From the NCBI RefSeq assembly GCF_003863965.1, contig NZ_RRCN01000001.1:3554304-3618303 (forward strand): a stretch of 64,000 bases of DNA, written 5' to 3'. This DNA comes from Paenibacillus oralis. GTDB taxonomy: Bacteria > Bacillota > Bacilli > Paenibacillales > Paenibacillaceae. Under the pieces are notes generated by a model. It did not search any database. It was not told where the DNA came from and saw nothing but the letters and a program-made list of their open reading frames with translations. Below, one piece after another: positions 36,465 to 45,830 of this stretch. How positions within the stretch are numbered: position 1 is the first letter of the stretch; each line of letters begins with the position of its first letter. Both the position numbers and the translations under genes were made by a program.

Positions 36465-37671
36465 GAGCGGTCACCTCCTTCGTCTCATGATGAGTTTCAC
36501 CGGCAAGCGCGCCGAGCACGGCGCCGCGGACGATGACGCCCAGCAGGCGTTCCTGTTCGTCGACAACCGCCAGCGGCACTTTCGACGAGCTTGTGACCTC
36601 AAACAGATCGCTCAGCACGGTATCGGGCATAACCCGCGGACCGTCCGTGATCAGAATGTCGCTGAGCGATGCTCCGGTTTTCGCCGCGGCCGCGGCGTCT
36701 TCGGCGGTAATGACGCCGAGCAGGCGCTTGCTGCGGTCGATCACAAACAAGTTGGAGATTCCCCGTTCGCGCATCAGTTCCAGGGCAACCCGCGGTCCGC
36801 GGTCCGGGTAGATCGTCTCCGGACGCCGCATCACGCGTGCGGCGGTCAGTACTTTGGACAGATCGACGTCCTCGATGAACCGCTCGACATAGCGGTTGGC
36901 CGGGTTCGTCAGCATTTCCTCCGGCGTTCCGATTTGCACTAGCGCGCCATCTTTCATCAGCGCGATCCGGTCGCCGATCCGCAGCGCTTCGTCCAAATCA
37001 TGCGTAATGAAGACGATCGTTTTTTTCATTCTTTCCTGCAGCTCGAGCAGTTCGTCCTGCATGTCGCGGCGAATCAGCGGATCCAGCGCGCTGAACGCTT
37101 CGTCCATCAGCAAAATCTCCGGATCGTTGGCCAGCGCCCGGGCCAGACCGACCCGCTGCTGCATGCCGCCGCTAAGCTGCTCGGGATATTGATTTTCCCA
37201 GCCCTTCAGTCCGACGAGTTCCAGCGCCTGCATTGCTTTTTCCTTCCGATCGCTTTTGTTTACTTTTTGGACTTCAAGCCCGTATTCCACGTTTTGCAGC
37301 ACCGTGCGGTGCGGGAACAAGGCGAATTTCTGGAACACCATGCCGATCGATTTTCTCCGCACTTCGCGAAGCTGCGATTTATTCATTTTCAGCAAGTCCT
37401 GTCCGTGCAGCAGAATTTCACCTGCCGTAGGTTCGATGAGCCGGTTCAGCATCCGCACAAGCGTCGATTTGCCGCTGCCGGACAGGCCCATGATGACGAA
37501 AATTTCCCCTTCGCGGATATCCAGGCTCACCTGGCCGACGCCAATTGTAATGCCTTTCTCCTTGAGCAGGCGTTCTTTCGTATAACCTTGCTTCAGCAAA
37601 GGTATGCCCTGCTCCGCGTGAGGACCAAACAATTTGCTTACTTCATGGACACGCAATATTTCCTTACTCAT
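36424..37671 (-). CDS. opuAA: Glycine-betaine ABC transporter ATPase with CBS domains
   Basis: 415 residues (ATG 37671). N-terminal ABC domain: GLSGSGKST, LSGGMQQRVGLARAL, LLMDEAFSALDP. C-terminal half has two CBS domains (EDVDLSKVLTA to SDILITDG and on), which sense ionic strength in OpuA-type transporters. The frame is open to 37752 but a GAGGAG lies seven to ten bases before 37671. First gene of opuAA-AB-AC. Confidence 0.94.
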   Translation of the reverse strand: MSKEILRVHEVSKLFGPHAEQGIPLLKQGYTKERLLKEKGITIGVGQVSLDIREGEIFVIMGLSGSGKSTLVRMLNRLIEPTAGEILLHGQDLLKMNKSQLREVRRKSIGMVFQKFALFPHRTVLQNVEYGLEVQKVNKSDRKEKAMQALELVGLKGWENQYPEQLSGGMQQRVGLARALANDPEILLMDEAFSALDPLIRRDMQDELLELQERMKKTIVFITHDLDEALRIGDRIALMKDGALVQIGTPEEMLTNPANRYVERFIEDVDLSKVLTAARVMRRPETIYPDRGPRVALELMRERGISNLFVIDRSKRLLGVITAEDAAAAAKTGASLSDILITDGPRVMPDTVLSDLFEVTSSSKVPLAVVDEQERLLGVIVRGAVLGALAGETHHETKEVTAHELDSEIAASRLD

Positions 37672-37813
37672 GTATTCACTCCTCTTCTTAACAACTTTGC
37701 CCTCCGATGCCTGACTTCGCTGCAACAAAAAGCAAGGCGAAGCGGGCAGCATCGCATCAACCTATGTATAACAGTCTAACAGGTAAAAGGAACATATATC
37801 AAAGCTCAAATCC

Positions 37814-37830
37814 GTACGTAAGGAACGTAC
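37814..37830. promoter_or_regulatory. Perfect 6-5-6 inverted repeat, candidate GbsR operator
   Basis: GTACGT-N5-ACGTAC, followed by a partial copy (GAACGTAACG). It lies between the two divergent start codons, where a GbsR-type repressor would be expected to act. Confidence 0.5.
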
Positions 37831-37899
37831 AGAAAAAACTGAACGTAACGAATCTACAGATAACTCCCGTATGCTCCCATATCCTACCGAAGTCGCTTC

Positions 37900-37928
37900 T
37901 TTACATTTAGGCAGGCTTTCCTTAAGAT
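37900..37928 (+). promoter_or_regulatory. Candidate promoter of the GbsR-like gene
   Basis: TTTACA, 17 bp, TAAGAT, about 80 bp before the 38010 start. The -35 is good and the -10 partial. Confidence 0.5.
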
Positions 37929-38009
37929 AGAATAAGCGTTAGACTACGCAGTGTTAGATGGCGCCAACACCATAGAATCATGGTTCGCAATGAATAGGAG
38001 GTTGCAAGC

Positions 38010-38561
38010 ATGAGCTTGGACCAGCTCACGGAAGAACAGCATGCGTCATTAATGAAGGTACGCAAGCGTGTTATAGAAGCGATTGGCAGAAATATGGACT
38101 TATATGGCATTTCTCTATCAACGGGCCATTTGTACGGGCTGCTTTTTTTTGCGGATAAGCCGATGACCCTGGATGAGATGGGCGTCGAAATGAGTATGAG
38201 CAAGACCAGTATGAGCACAGGCGTGCGAACGCTGCTTGATCTCAAAATGGTGAATAAAGTATGGGAGAAAGGCTCGCGCAAAGACTTATATGAAGTCGAA
38301 TACGACTGGTATCAGACGTTTACCGACTTTTTCGCTATTAAATGGAGAAAAGCCGTGGAAGGCAACATTTTGGTGTTGCGCCGTTCCCTGGAAGAATTGA
38401 ACCGTTGCCTGGCGAGTGAGCCGGAAGGACCGCTCCGCAAAGTGCTGGAGGAAGATGCTCGCAAAATGAGGGAAGCGGTAAAATATTACGAGTGGCTGGA
38501 CCGTTTGATCGACACGATGGAAAGCGGGGATATCTACCAGCTCGTACCTAAACCTGAATAA
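38010..38561 (+). CDS. GbsR/OpcR-family transcriptional regulator
   Basis: 183 residues, winged helix-turn-helix of the GbsR subgroup of MarR-like proteins (MTLDEMGVEMSMSKTSMSTGVRTLLDLKMV recognition region) and a helical C-terminus. GbsR-type proteins sense choline and repress betaine-synthesis or uptake genes. Position divergent to opuA supports control of that operon. ATG with GGAGG nine bases upstream. Confidence 0.92.
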   Translation: MSLDQLTEEQHASLMKVRKRVIEAIGRNMDLYGISLSTGHLYGLLFFADKPMTLDEMGVEMSMSKTSMSTGVRTLLDLKMVNKVWEKGSRKDLYEVEYDWYQTFTDFFAIKWRKAVEGNILVLRRSLEELNRCLASEPEGPLRKVLEEDARKMREAVKYYEWLDRLIDTMESGDIYQLVPKPE

Positions 38562-38575
38562 TACACACCTTATTG

Positions 38576-38637
38576 TAAAAAAAACGCTTATTCCCGAATC
38601 CGGCCTGAAGGTTGGCTGAAGGGAATAAGCGTTTTTT
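38576..38637. terminator. Bidirectional terminator
   Basis: AAAACGCTTATTCCC pairs with GGGAATAAGCGTTTT around a GC-rich loop (itself containing GGCCTGAAGG). Confidence 0.93.
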
Positions 38638-40927
38638 AATATACCCCGATGTTGTCCAGCATAATTTTGGCCGGGCCGCCGTCCAGACGAAAGGCCAGGC
38701 GGGTGATTCCGGCCGGCGGGTCAAAGCCCGGCTTCGCCGCGGCGAAGGCCGATAACGGCAGGCGGTAAGTTTGGAATACCGCTTCGGTAGGATGCTTGTA
38801 TTTGCCTTCCGACAAGTTCCGCTCCAGCCACGGATGAATCGTAAAAGTGGTCTCGGGAAGCGGCGCTCTGTCCATAAACGCAGACAAAGGCAGGCGGGCG
38901 GCTATGCCATGGCCGTCGGTCAGTTCCACGCTGATTTCCGAAGCAGCCGCAGCCGAATCGTTTAATTCAAGCTCATGGCTTAGGTCCGCCAATGAGAAGG
39001 ATAACCATTCGGGAGCGGACTCGCCCGATCCGGAAAGGGGGGCGCCTTGCTCCCATTGCAGTGTGTAAACCGAGCTGATCCCGCCGCTTACCATGCTTTC
39101 GCTGCGCTCCAGCACGATGCCGCGGGTAGGCTTGCTAACGTTATGCCGGTTTTTGGCGTTTTGCTCCAACCAGATGAGGCCGCTGGCCTCCGCTTTTCCG
39201 CCTCCGGGAATCGATGTTTTGCTTGTGTCCTCGTCATACCGGGCCCAGGCGATAAATGATCCGCTCTCAAACCGGTTATAATAGTCCGTATCCGGCAGCC
39301 AGGACATTCCGGTGCGATAGTCTTGGAACAGGGCAAGATATGACCCTTGATCTTGCTTCTGCCGTTGCAGCGCTTCCTCCAAAAATGCGGAAATATACAC
39401 TTTCGCGATTTCCCGCTGTTCGTCGGGAGCCATCATGCCGCTTCGGCTAAGCAGGATGCCTTTCGGGTAACTGACGTCGCTTGCGCCCCAACTGCTGTTA
39501 AACTGGCTGTGGTTAGCATCGGCGATGTAGATCGAAGCTTTGAATTTATCCGAACTGCGGGAATAGGTTGTTCTTAAATACTGGCGGTCGCCGTCGAAGT
39601 CGTTGACATCGCCGTCCCGGGCGCCCTGCAGCGTTAAGTAGCTGACATCCCGCAGCCTGGTGTATTTGTTGTCCACCTTTTTATCGGTCGGGGCAATGGC
39701 TACCGCGGCTTGAATCCGGAACGAATCCAGGTTTTGCAGCGACGCGTCGGAACCGAACCAATTCCGGTAATCGGCGGCCATGGCCACCGCTTGCCCTCCG
39801 CGCGAGTGGCCGATCAGGGCGATTTGCCCGAAATCGATTTTCCCGTAAAACGGATTGCCCGGCTCGGCGGCAAACTTCCCGATTTGCTGCAAATGCTTCA
39901 GCAGCATCCAAGCGCGCACCTTCATGTCGTTGTCGGGAATTCCCGACCATGCCGAGTAGTTTAAAAAGTTTTCGTCCACCGAAACGGCCACATATCCCCG
40001 GCTGGCCAAAAGCTCGCCCAAATAAGCGTATCCCCCCTCGGAAAAGTCCTCCATCAAATGATTGCCGTGAACGATCAGAACAAGCGGATATGGCCCGGCG
40101 TCCCCGGAACTTCCTTCGCCCGCATCCGGCATCCATACCCGGCCGTTGACGGGTAGCGCGTGCTGGTCATAACCCCAAAACCAGGTGCGGAGCCGCGTCC
40201 AGCTTTTAATGTAAGCGGAGGCGTCCACCGATTCGGAGCGCAAATCCGTCTCTTTCCCGAATTCCGGCTGCCAGCGGTCTTTACCGCTCCCATAATATAA
40301 TGTAAAAATTTGATATGTCCCCGGGTTCCCCGGATTATCGGCCGGCTCGAAAACACCCGAATCAGAGAGAGAAGCCGGCACCGAACCGGTTTGCTGCGAA
40401 ACATCCGGCCAGACGGCGGCGGTAAGCCCGAACAACGCAAGCAGTGCAATCAGGCCGGCTTTGGTGCGAAGGGGAAGGCGCAGGCGGGCAACCCATGCGG
40501 CGATTATGCCGGCGATGGTTCCAGCCAGCGTCACCACGCCGGATATCACCGCGGAAGCGGCGAAGGGCACTTCATTAAAATAGAAGATGAAAAAAATGAC
40601 GATCAGATCATACAACAAAATTCCCGCAAACAGGCGGGGGACCGGCACTCCGATCAGCGCCAGCAGGACCGCGGCCGCGTGAGCCGCGGCGAACATCCCC
40701 ATCGTCCCCGTCAGCACAAACAGCAGCATGTCGAAGCCGGCTCCGAGGCCCGTAGGCATGCCCAAAGCCAGCAACATAAAAGCGAACATGCCGGCCCCCC
40801 AAGGACCGGCTGCCGCAAAACGCCAATAGGCGGTATCGTATCGGTAAGCGCCCTGAATCCGGCGAATCAGCCGGAAACGCAGCGCCGGTTTCTGCAGAAC
40901 AAGTTCGGTCAGTATCTGAAGTTCCAT
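38636..40927 (-). CDS. Membrane-anchored alpha/beta-hydrolase
   Basis: 763 residues. The first 180 contain about five membrane helices; the rest is extracellular. Lipase-type nucleophile GHSRGG in IALIGHSRGGQAVAM and oxyanion region LVLIVHGNHLMED place it with chlorophyllase/platelet-activating-factor-type hydrolases. A C-terminal domain of about 200 residues follows. Substrate unknown. I chose the start at 40927 because GGGGGG lies five bases upstream. Confidence 0.8.
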   Translation of the reverse strand: MELQILTELVLQKPALRFRLIRRIQGAYRYDTAYWRFAAAGPWGAGMFAFMLLALGMPTGLGAGFDMLLFVLTGTMGMFAAAHAAAVLLALIGVPVPRLFAGILLYDLIVIFFIFYFNEVPFAASAVISGVVTLAGTIAGIIAAWVARLRLPLRTKAGLIALLALFGLTAAVWPDVSQQTGSVPASLSDSGVFEPADNPGNPGTYQIFTLYYGSGKDRWQPEFGKETDLRSESVDASAYIKSWTRLRTWFWGYDQHALPVNGRVWMPDAGEGSSGDAGPYPLVLIVHGNHLMEDFSEGGYAYLGELLASRGYVAVSVDENFLNYSAWSGIPDNDMKVRAWMLLKHLQQIGKFAAEPGNPFYGKIDFGQIALIGHSRGGQAVAMAADYRNWFGSDASLQNLDSFRIQAAVAIAPTDKKVDNKYTRLRDVSYLTLQGARDGDVNDFDGDRQYLRTTYSRSSDKFKASIYIADANHSQFNSSWGASDVSYPKGILLSRSGMMAPDEQREIAKVYISAFLEEALQRQKQDQGSYLALFQDYRTGMSWLPDTDYYNRFESGSFIAWARYDEDTSKTSIPGGGKAEASGLIWLEQNAKNRHNVSKPTRGIVLERSESMVSGGISSVYTLQWEQGAPLSGSGESAPEWLSFSLADLSHELELNDSAAAASEISVELTDGHGIAARLPLSAFMDRAPLPETTFTIHPWLERNLSEGKYKHPTEAVFQTYRLPLSAFAAAKPGFDPPAGITRLAFRLDGGPAKIMLDNIGVY

Positions 40928-41023
40928 AATTCCCCCCAACCCGCTTTAGACTTCCGCCGTTATTGTAACATGCCGGGTACGGGAGGAGAAACAGTTTGCT
41001 TGCGTTCGAAGGTTAACAACGTT

Positions 41024-42379
41024 CTAGCGGCCGCCGCCGGCGCCGGATCGAAAACGAAGGAAGGACCAGACGGTCAGCAGGATCAGTACGAAGAGACAAA
41101 CCGAGATGCTGATCCGGTTTTGCGCGTCAAACAGAAACAACAGGGCGATGACCGATAAGCAAACGACCGTTAAGCTCGTGATATACGGATATCCCCAGAC
41201 TTTAAAGCCCGGCGCCAGCGGATAAGTTTTGCGCAGCTTAAGCTGAGACAGGCAGATCGTAATCCAAACGAGCACCACGACGAAACCCGGCACCGCCATC
41301 AGCAAGCGAAACAAACCAGCCTGATTCAAATAGGCGACCAACGAACCGAGGATCAGCACGCTGCCGCAGAGCTTCAGGCTGTTGACCGGAACCCCTTTGG
41401 CCGAAATATGGGCAAGCAAGGACGGGGCTTCGCCGCCCGCCGCCATGGAGTGGAGCATGCGGGTGGCGCCGTAGATGCCGGAATTGGCCGCCGACAGAAC
41501 GGCCGTAATCAGGATGAAGTTCATCAGGTGCGCCGAGCCCTGCAGGCCGGCGGACGCCAGTACCTGGACGAACGGGCTGGTCTGTTCGTTCAGGCTGTTC
41601 CACGGGATCAGTCCGCAAATGACGAGAATCGGCAGCGTATAAAACAAGACGACGCGCAAAATAAAGCTTTTGACGACCCGGGGCAGCACCTTTTCGGCGT
41701 CTTGCGCTTCCGATAAAGTCAGCCCGATCAGCTCGGAGCCGCCGTAAGAGAACATGACGACCAGCAGGGCCGAGAAAATGGCGGTCCAGCCATGGGGAAA
41801 GAAGCCGCCGTAAGCGGTGTAATTGTACGGGAACGGAGCCCCGGCCCCGGGAATCCAGCCGAACAGGATGGCTGCGCCCAGCACGATGAACACCACGATC
41901 ATGGCGATTTTGATGCCGGCGAGCCAAAATTCGAATTCGCCGTAACCTCCGACGCTCATCGTATTAACGGCCAGGATGAAGGCCGCGCTGGCCAGGCTTA
42001 GCACCCATAGCGGCACGTCCGGAAGCCAAAACTGCAGGAAGCTGCCGGCGGCGATGACCTCGATGACGCAGACGGCCAGCCACATAAAGCAATACAGCCA
42101 GCCGATGATAAAAGAGACCCGTTCCCCGAACGCATGGCGGATAAAATCCTTCATATTTTTGCCCGGATAGACGGTGGCCATTTCGGCGATCGCTCCCATG
42201 ACGACCAGCAGCAGCAAGCCGGCGAAAACGTAAGAAAAAATCACGCCGGGACCGGCCAGGCTTACCGTTTCCGCGCTGCCTTTGAAAATGCCGGTGCCGA
42301 TCACGCCGCCCATCGCCATAAAACTGATATGGCGCGGCAGCAATTTTTTTTGCAAAGTGGTTTGGTTGTTGGATTTCAT
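41024..42379 (-). CDS. Amino-acid permease (APC superfamily)
   Basis: 451 residues with twelve membrane segments. N-terminal HISFMAMGGVIGTGIFKGSAETV and the conserved loop after helix 8 identify the amino-acid transporter (AAT) branch that includes RocE and ProY. Substrate cannot be read from sequence. GGGGGC precedes the ATG. Divergent from the MFS gene. Confidence 0.9.
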   Translation of the reverse strand: MKSNNQTTLQKKLLPRHISFMAMGGVIGTGIFKGSAETVSLAGPGVIFSYVFAGLLLLVVMGAIAEMATVYPGKNMKDFIRHAFGERVSFIIGWLYCFMWLAVCVIEVIAAGSFLQFWLPDVPLWVLSLASAAFILAVNTMSVGGYGEFEFWLAGIKIAMIVVFIVLGAAILFGWIPGAGAPFPYNYTAYGGFFPHGWTAIFSALLVVMFSYGGSELIGLTLSEAQDAEKVLPRVVKSFILRVVLFYTLPILVICGLIPWNSLNEQTSPFVQVLASAGLQGSAHLMNFILITAVLSAANSGIYGATRMLHSMAAGGEAPSLLAHISAKGVPVNSLKLCGSVLILGSLVAYLNQAGLFRLLMAVPGFVVVLVWITICLSQLKLRKTYPLAPGFKVWGYPYITSLTVVCLSVIALLFLFDAQNRISISVCLFVLILLTVWSFLRFRSGAGGGR

Positions 42380-42481
42380 ATGGATAGTGCCCCCTGAACG
42401 CGATGTTGGTCATAAATGGATATTTACTAATCTTACTGCAAATCGGCAGAGATAGGAAATGACAAACCTCTTCTTTTTGCC

Positions 42482-42510
42482 TTGACAAATATTTTTTAGC
42501 CTTGTTTAAT
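42482..42510 (+). promoter_or_regulatory. Sigma-A promoter of the MFS gene
   Basis: Perfect TTGACA, 17 bp, TTTAAT, about 50 bp before the 42557 start. Confidence 0.8.
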
Positions 42511-42556
42511 AGGAAAATAGTTTTTTAACAAAATGTGAACAAAGAAGGCGGACTCC

Positions 42557-43807
42557 ATGAATACGCATCTCAAAAACATTCATCCCTTATCCTGGACTAT
42601 AATTGTAGGAACGATTTTTGGCCGGATGGCCACATCCATGAGCATTCCGTTTTTATCCATTTATTTGATCAAATCGATGGGGGCGACCGCCTCGGAAACC
42701 GGGATTGTCGTTGCTGTCAGTTCGCTGATCGGCGTATTCGCCAGCTTTTACGGAGGATACATCTCGGACGTCATCGGACGAAAAAGAGTGCTGTATATAT
42801 CTATTTTCGGCTGGACGCTGGTGTTCGTCGGTTTTGCCTTGGCGGACAAGGTATGGATATTTTTCGTCATGAACGCGCTCAACGGGTTGTGCCGGGCGAT
42901 GTTCGAGCCGACCTCGCGGGCGCTGCTGGCCGACATTACGACGCAGGAGAGCAAGATGCTCGTATTTAACCTTCGTTACGCGGCGATCAATCTGGGCGTG
43001 GTCATCGGGCCGATTCTCGGCATGCAGCTCGGCGCTTCGGAATCGGGGGTAGCTTTTTATTTTGCCGGCCTCGTTTATTTCCTGTACGGCATCGTGCTCC
43101 TGATCCAGTTCATGGCCCATAAAAATGTCGGCACCGCCGATCGGGGCGCCGGCGAGCGCCTGACCTTGCAAGGAGCCCTGCAAGTGACCGGCCGGGACCG
43201 CACCTTCGTGTACGTGCTGATCGGCATGATCTTTTGCGTGCTGGGTTACGGCCATTTCGACTCCACGTTGGCGCAGTATATGGAAATGAGCCCGGATATC
43301 GAAAACGGCGCCAAGTGGTTCAGCTACATGCTGTCGCTGAACGCGATCGTCGTGTTGGTCGTACAGTTTCCGCTCGTCCGGTTGGCCAGCCGTTTTTCGC
43401 CGATCGTCCCGCTCATTACCGGCAATTTGTTCGTTTCTTGCAGTTTGCTTCTGTTTGGATCGTTCCATACGATTTGGGCGTTTATTCTCGGGGTCGTTAT
43501 CTTTACGATCGGGGAAGTGCTGATGTTTACGATGACTGATGTGCTGGTTGACCGGATCGCGAAACCGGAGCTGCGCGGCACTTATTTCGGCGTTTTCGGG
43601 TTCAACAACCTGGGGAATACGCTGGCCCCGCTGCTTGGCGGATTTTTGCTGGATTCTATGGGGGCCGGGGCGGCGCTGCCCATTTTCGCGATACTTGCCC
43701 TGACGACGGCCTGCGGCGTGCCGTTTCTGCTGCTGGCCAACCGCCATCTGGCGGACGGCAAACCGGCCAAAACGGCCGAAGCTGCGGAGGCTGCGGCGCA
43801 AAGCTAA
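42557..43807 (+). CDS. MFS drug-efflux-like transporter
   Basis: 416 residues with twelve membrane helices. The motif-A-like GGYISDVIGRKRVLY between helices 2 and 3 and the LRYAAINLGVVIGPILG region place it in the DHA1 drug:H+ antiporter group (MdtG-like). Substrate unknown. AAGGCGG precedes the ATG. Confidence 0.9.
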   Translation: MNTHLKNIHPLSWTIIVGTIFGRMATSMSIPFLSIYLIKSMGATASETGIVVAVSSLIGVFASFYGGYISDVIGRKRVLYISIFGWTLVFVGFALADKVWIFFVMNALNGLCRAMFEPTSRALLADITTQESKMLVFNLRYAAINLGVVIGPILGMQLGASESGVAFYFAGLVYFLYGIVLLIQFMAHKNVGTADRGAGERLTLQGALQVTGRDRTFVYVLIGMIFCVLGYGHFDSTLAQYMEMSPDIENGAKWFSYMLSLNAIVVLVVQFPLVRLASRFSPIVPLITGNLFVSCSLLLFGSFHTIWAFILGVVIFTIGEVLMFTMTDVLVDRIAKPELRGTYFGVFGFNNLGNTLAPLLGGFLLDSMGAGAALPIFAILALTTACGVPFLLLANRHLADGKPAKTAEAAEAAAQS

Positions 43808-43902
43808 GCCGGCGCGAACCCCGGTTGAAGTATTTGCGTCTGTACAGTTGCAATGAGGGCGATGCGCCGGAAGAGAGGGAAGGAGATAAGGAATCTGGGG
43901 GC

Positions 43903-44085
43903 TAAGGGACACCAGAGCCGTTATTTGCGAAAAAACGGAGATTTGCAAAATGTAACGGACACAGAAGACCTTATTTACCTTGAATCGGCCCGAATGAACT
44001 CGTTTAGAGCGAAATAGGGTCATGTGTGTCCGTTAGGCTGGGAAATACCCGGGAAATGGGCGGATAAGGTCGCTGGTGTCCGTTA
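43903..44085. repeat. Four-site array C (TAACGG words)
   Basis: Sites at 43903-43923 and 43953-43973 (forward, TAACGGACAC...), 44015-44035 and 44065-44085 (inverted). Spacings 50, 62, 50 and length 183 bp match arrays A2 and B to the base. It fills most of the gap after the MFS gene; the first 95 bp (43808-43902) hold nothing I recognise. The last site abuts the thuA remnant. Confidence 0.88.
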
Positions 44086-44291
44086 GAGCCGCGTTCCTGA
44101 TTTACCACAATCCCGAAGTGTTTAAAATAATTTCTAACGCGGTGGATTGGGTTGCTCCGGTTCAAGGCCCCACGCCGGTTTACGGCAGCACCGCCCCGCT
44201 GGAGAACATCTGGGCGAGACTTGCGCAAGCAGAAAAGCCAACCGCCTTCATACCAGGTGCGGTTGGCTTTTCTTTTCATAACGCGATTTAA
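44086..44291 (+). pseudogene. C-terminal remnant of a ThuA-like protein gene
   Basis: The frame reads YHNPEVFKIISNAVDWVAP and VQGPTPVYGSTAPLE, matching the conserved C-terminus of ThuA (trehalose-utilisation) domain proteins. The N-terminal 200 or so residues are missing; the coding remnant begins directly after the last repeat of array C. The frame runs on through a terminator hairpin, showing it has lost its original stop. Not expected to be translated. Confidence 0.7.
44231..44273. terminator. Perfect 15-bp terminator stem
   Basis: AGAAAAGCCAACCGC pairs perfectly with GCGGTTGGCTTTTCT. Probably the original terminator of the ThuA gene. Confidence 0.92.
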
Positions 44292-44305
44292 GTAAAACGC
44301 ATATT

Positions 44306-44458
44306 TTAACGCCCCGATTGCTGCTGGCCGAATGCCGCTTTGGCATCCTCCGCCATTTCTTTGGCAAACTCTTCCCTTTCCTTGCTCGGAACCGGCATTT
44401 TGTTGAACTCGTCTCTTTGCACTTCATATTTGCTAGGACCTTGAGACTCTTTCTTCAT
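44306..44458 (-). CDS. Small hydrophilic hypothetical protein
   Basis: 50 residues, charged, with no membrane segment, starting MKKESQGPSKYEVQRDEF and ending with a Gln/Ala tail. I recognise no family. The ATG at 44458 has GAAGGAGG nine bases upstream, which strongly supports translation from there rather than from an upstream Met at 44491. Confidence 0.65.
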   Translation of the reverse strand: MKKESQGPSKYEVQRDEFNKMPVPSKEREEFAKEMAEDAKAAFGQQQSGR

Positions 44459-44530
44459 ACTGCTACCCTCCTTCAACTCCCGATAAGTCAACAGTAGGGT
44501 GCGTTGGCATGATGGATTTTATGCACCTGA

Positions 44531-45073
44531 TTATTTTTTTGCTTGCTTCGGCCAAATAAAATACGTGACGGTAATGACCAAATCCACACACAGCACAATG
44601 CCCCACACTCGGAGTACTCCAAGCAAAGCTTCGGTCCGGCCGGAATCGTTGATGAAATAGATCATCCCGGCCAGCAGCAGCCCCCCGATCAAAAACGCGA
44701 GAATATGGCGGATAAATCCCTTCAATTCGTGTTTGGCATGTTCCGTGCCGTAACGCTTTACCGGTTTGGCCGCCTCCTCTTTAGCCACGTAGTAGCGGAA
44801 CCTTGCGTCGGCCCAGTCCACCATGCTTTTTCCGTAGGCGATCGATACCCCGATATATACGGCCGCAAGCGCATGGGCCGTCGTGGCTGTTGCCCCATTG
44901 TACAGGTCGACGCCGGTAATGACGAACAGGATCAGGTCGATGACCGGAGTCAGGGCCAGCAAGGCCAGCCCCAGCTTAGGCCGTTTCCATAAATAACGTA
45001 CGATTAATCCTGCGGCAATAACCACCCAAAAGGCGATTTCGCAGGCGACAATTGTCCAAGCCACCGCATTCAT
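44531..45073 (-). CDS. YmcC-like integral membrane protein
   Basis: 180 residues with about five membrane segments and a basic cytoplasmic loop (DARFRYYVAKEEAAKPVKRYG). Resembles the YmcC group of unknown function. Divergent from a TetR gene, an arrangement also seen for ymcC and pksA in B. subtilis. GGAGGGGG precedes the ATG. Confidence 0.7.
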   Translation of the reverse strand: MNAVAWTIVACEIAFWVVIAAGLIVRYLWKRPKLGLALLALTPVIDLILFVITGVDLYNGATATTAHALAAVYIGVSIAYGKSMVDWADARFRYYVAKEEAAKPVKRYGTEHAKHELKGFIRHILAFLIGGLLLAGMIYFINDSGRTEALLGVLRVWGIVLCVDLVITVTYFIWPKQAKK

Positions 45074-45136
45074 GCGTGTTCTCCCCCTCCTGTAATTTCT
45101 GAAGTCTTGAAGTATTGTAACATCCTTGTTTATTTA

Positions 45137-45148
45137 ATACAACTGTAT
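45137..45148. promoter_or_regulatory. Short perfect palindrome, candidate TetR operator
   Basis: ATACA-AC-TGTAT midway between the divergent YmcC-like and TetR genes. Confidence 0.4.
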
Positions 45149-45191
45149 CATATAGATTGTGTTGTTGGCCTATGGCTGATAAACTGGAGAT

Positions 45192-45788
45192 ATGCCAAAA
45201 CAAGTAGACCATGATCAAAGAAAACAAACGATCGCCGAGGCGACGTGGCGGGTCATTTTGCAGCAGGGGATGGAAGGAGCGTCGGTGCGCAACATCGCCA
45301 AAGAGGCCGGGTTGTCGGCCGGCGCATTGCGCCATGATTTTTCCTCGCAGGAGGAACTGCTTCGCTACGCCATGAATCTGGTGAAGGAGAAGGCGGCGGC
45401 CCGAATCAAAGCGATTCTGACGCTAGAGTTGCCGCCAAAGGAAAAAGTATTAAGAACCTTGCTGGAGATTGTGCCGACCCGCGAGGAAACCAGGGCGGAA
45501 ATGGAGGTTTGGATGGCGTTTACGACGTATTTCCGGCACAAGCAAACGGGATTTGATGCCCAGCATGACGGGATATACCAATTGATGCAATACCTTATCG
45601 CTTATTTGGAGCAGCAAGGGCTGCTGGAAACGGGCGCGGATCAAGAGCTGGAGGCGGAGCGGTTGTATGCCTTGATCGACGGCATCGCGCTCCATGCATT
45701 GCTCGATTCGCAGCGGCTTGGTGCAGGCAAGATCAGCCGAATCCTGGAGTATCACCTGAATTCGATGATGGATGCGGCCGAGAACTAG
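45192..45788 (+). CDS. TetR family transcriptional regulator
   Basis: 198 residues: N-terminal helix-turn-helix (GASVRNIAKEAGLSAGALRHDFSSQEELL) and helical ligand-binding domain. Closest in type to PksA/BetI-like TetR proteins. Probably represses itself and the divergent YmcC-like gene. ATG start with GGAG nine bases upstream. Confidence 0.9.
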   Translation: MPKQVDHDQRKQTIAEATWRVILQQGMEGASVRNIAKEAGLSAGALRHDFSSQEELLRYAMNLVKEKAAARIKAILTLELPPKEKVLRTLLEIVPTREETRAEMEVWMAFTTYFRHKQTGFDAQHDGIYQLMQYLIAYLEQQGLLETGADQELEAERLYALIDGIALHALLDSQRLGAGKISRILEYHLNSMMDAAEN

Positions 45789-45802
45789 GCGGACCGGGCG
45801 GG

Positions 45803-45830
45803 AGCCGGCGCGGCTAAAGCCCTGCCGGCT
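45803..45830. terminator. Stem-loop between convergent genes
   Basis: AGCCGGC pairs with GCCGGCT around a 14-nt loop. On the plus strand TTATTTGTTTTT follows. Confidence 0.65.

Larger units (their letters stand above)
37672..38009. other. Divergent regulatory region of opuA and the GbsR-like gene
   Basis: 338 bp, no gene. Contains a perfect inverted repeat at 37814-37830, a promoter for the regulator (37900-37928) and a GTGTT-N10-AACAC repeat at 37951-37970. Confidence 0.6.

Noticed and set aside
42653..44023. 456-residue frame antisense to the MFS gene
   Set aside because: Same reasons; it is a shadow of a GC-rich gene and runs into array C.
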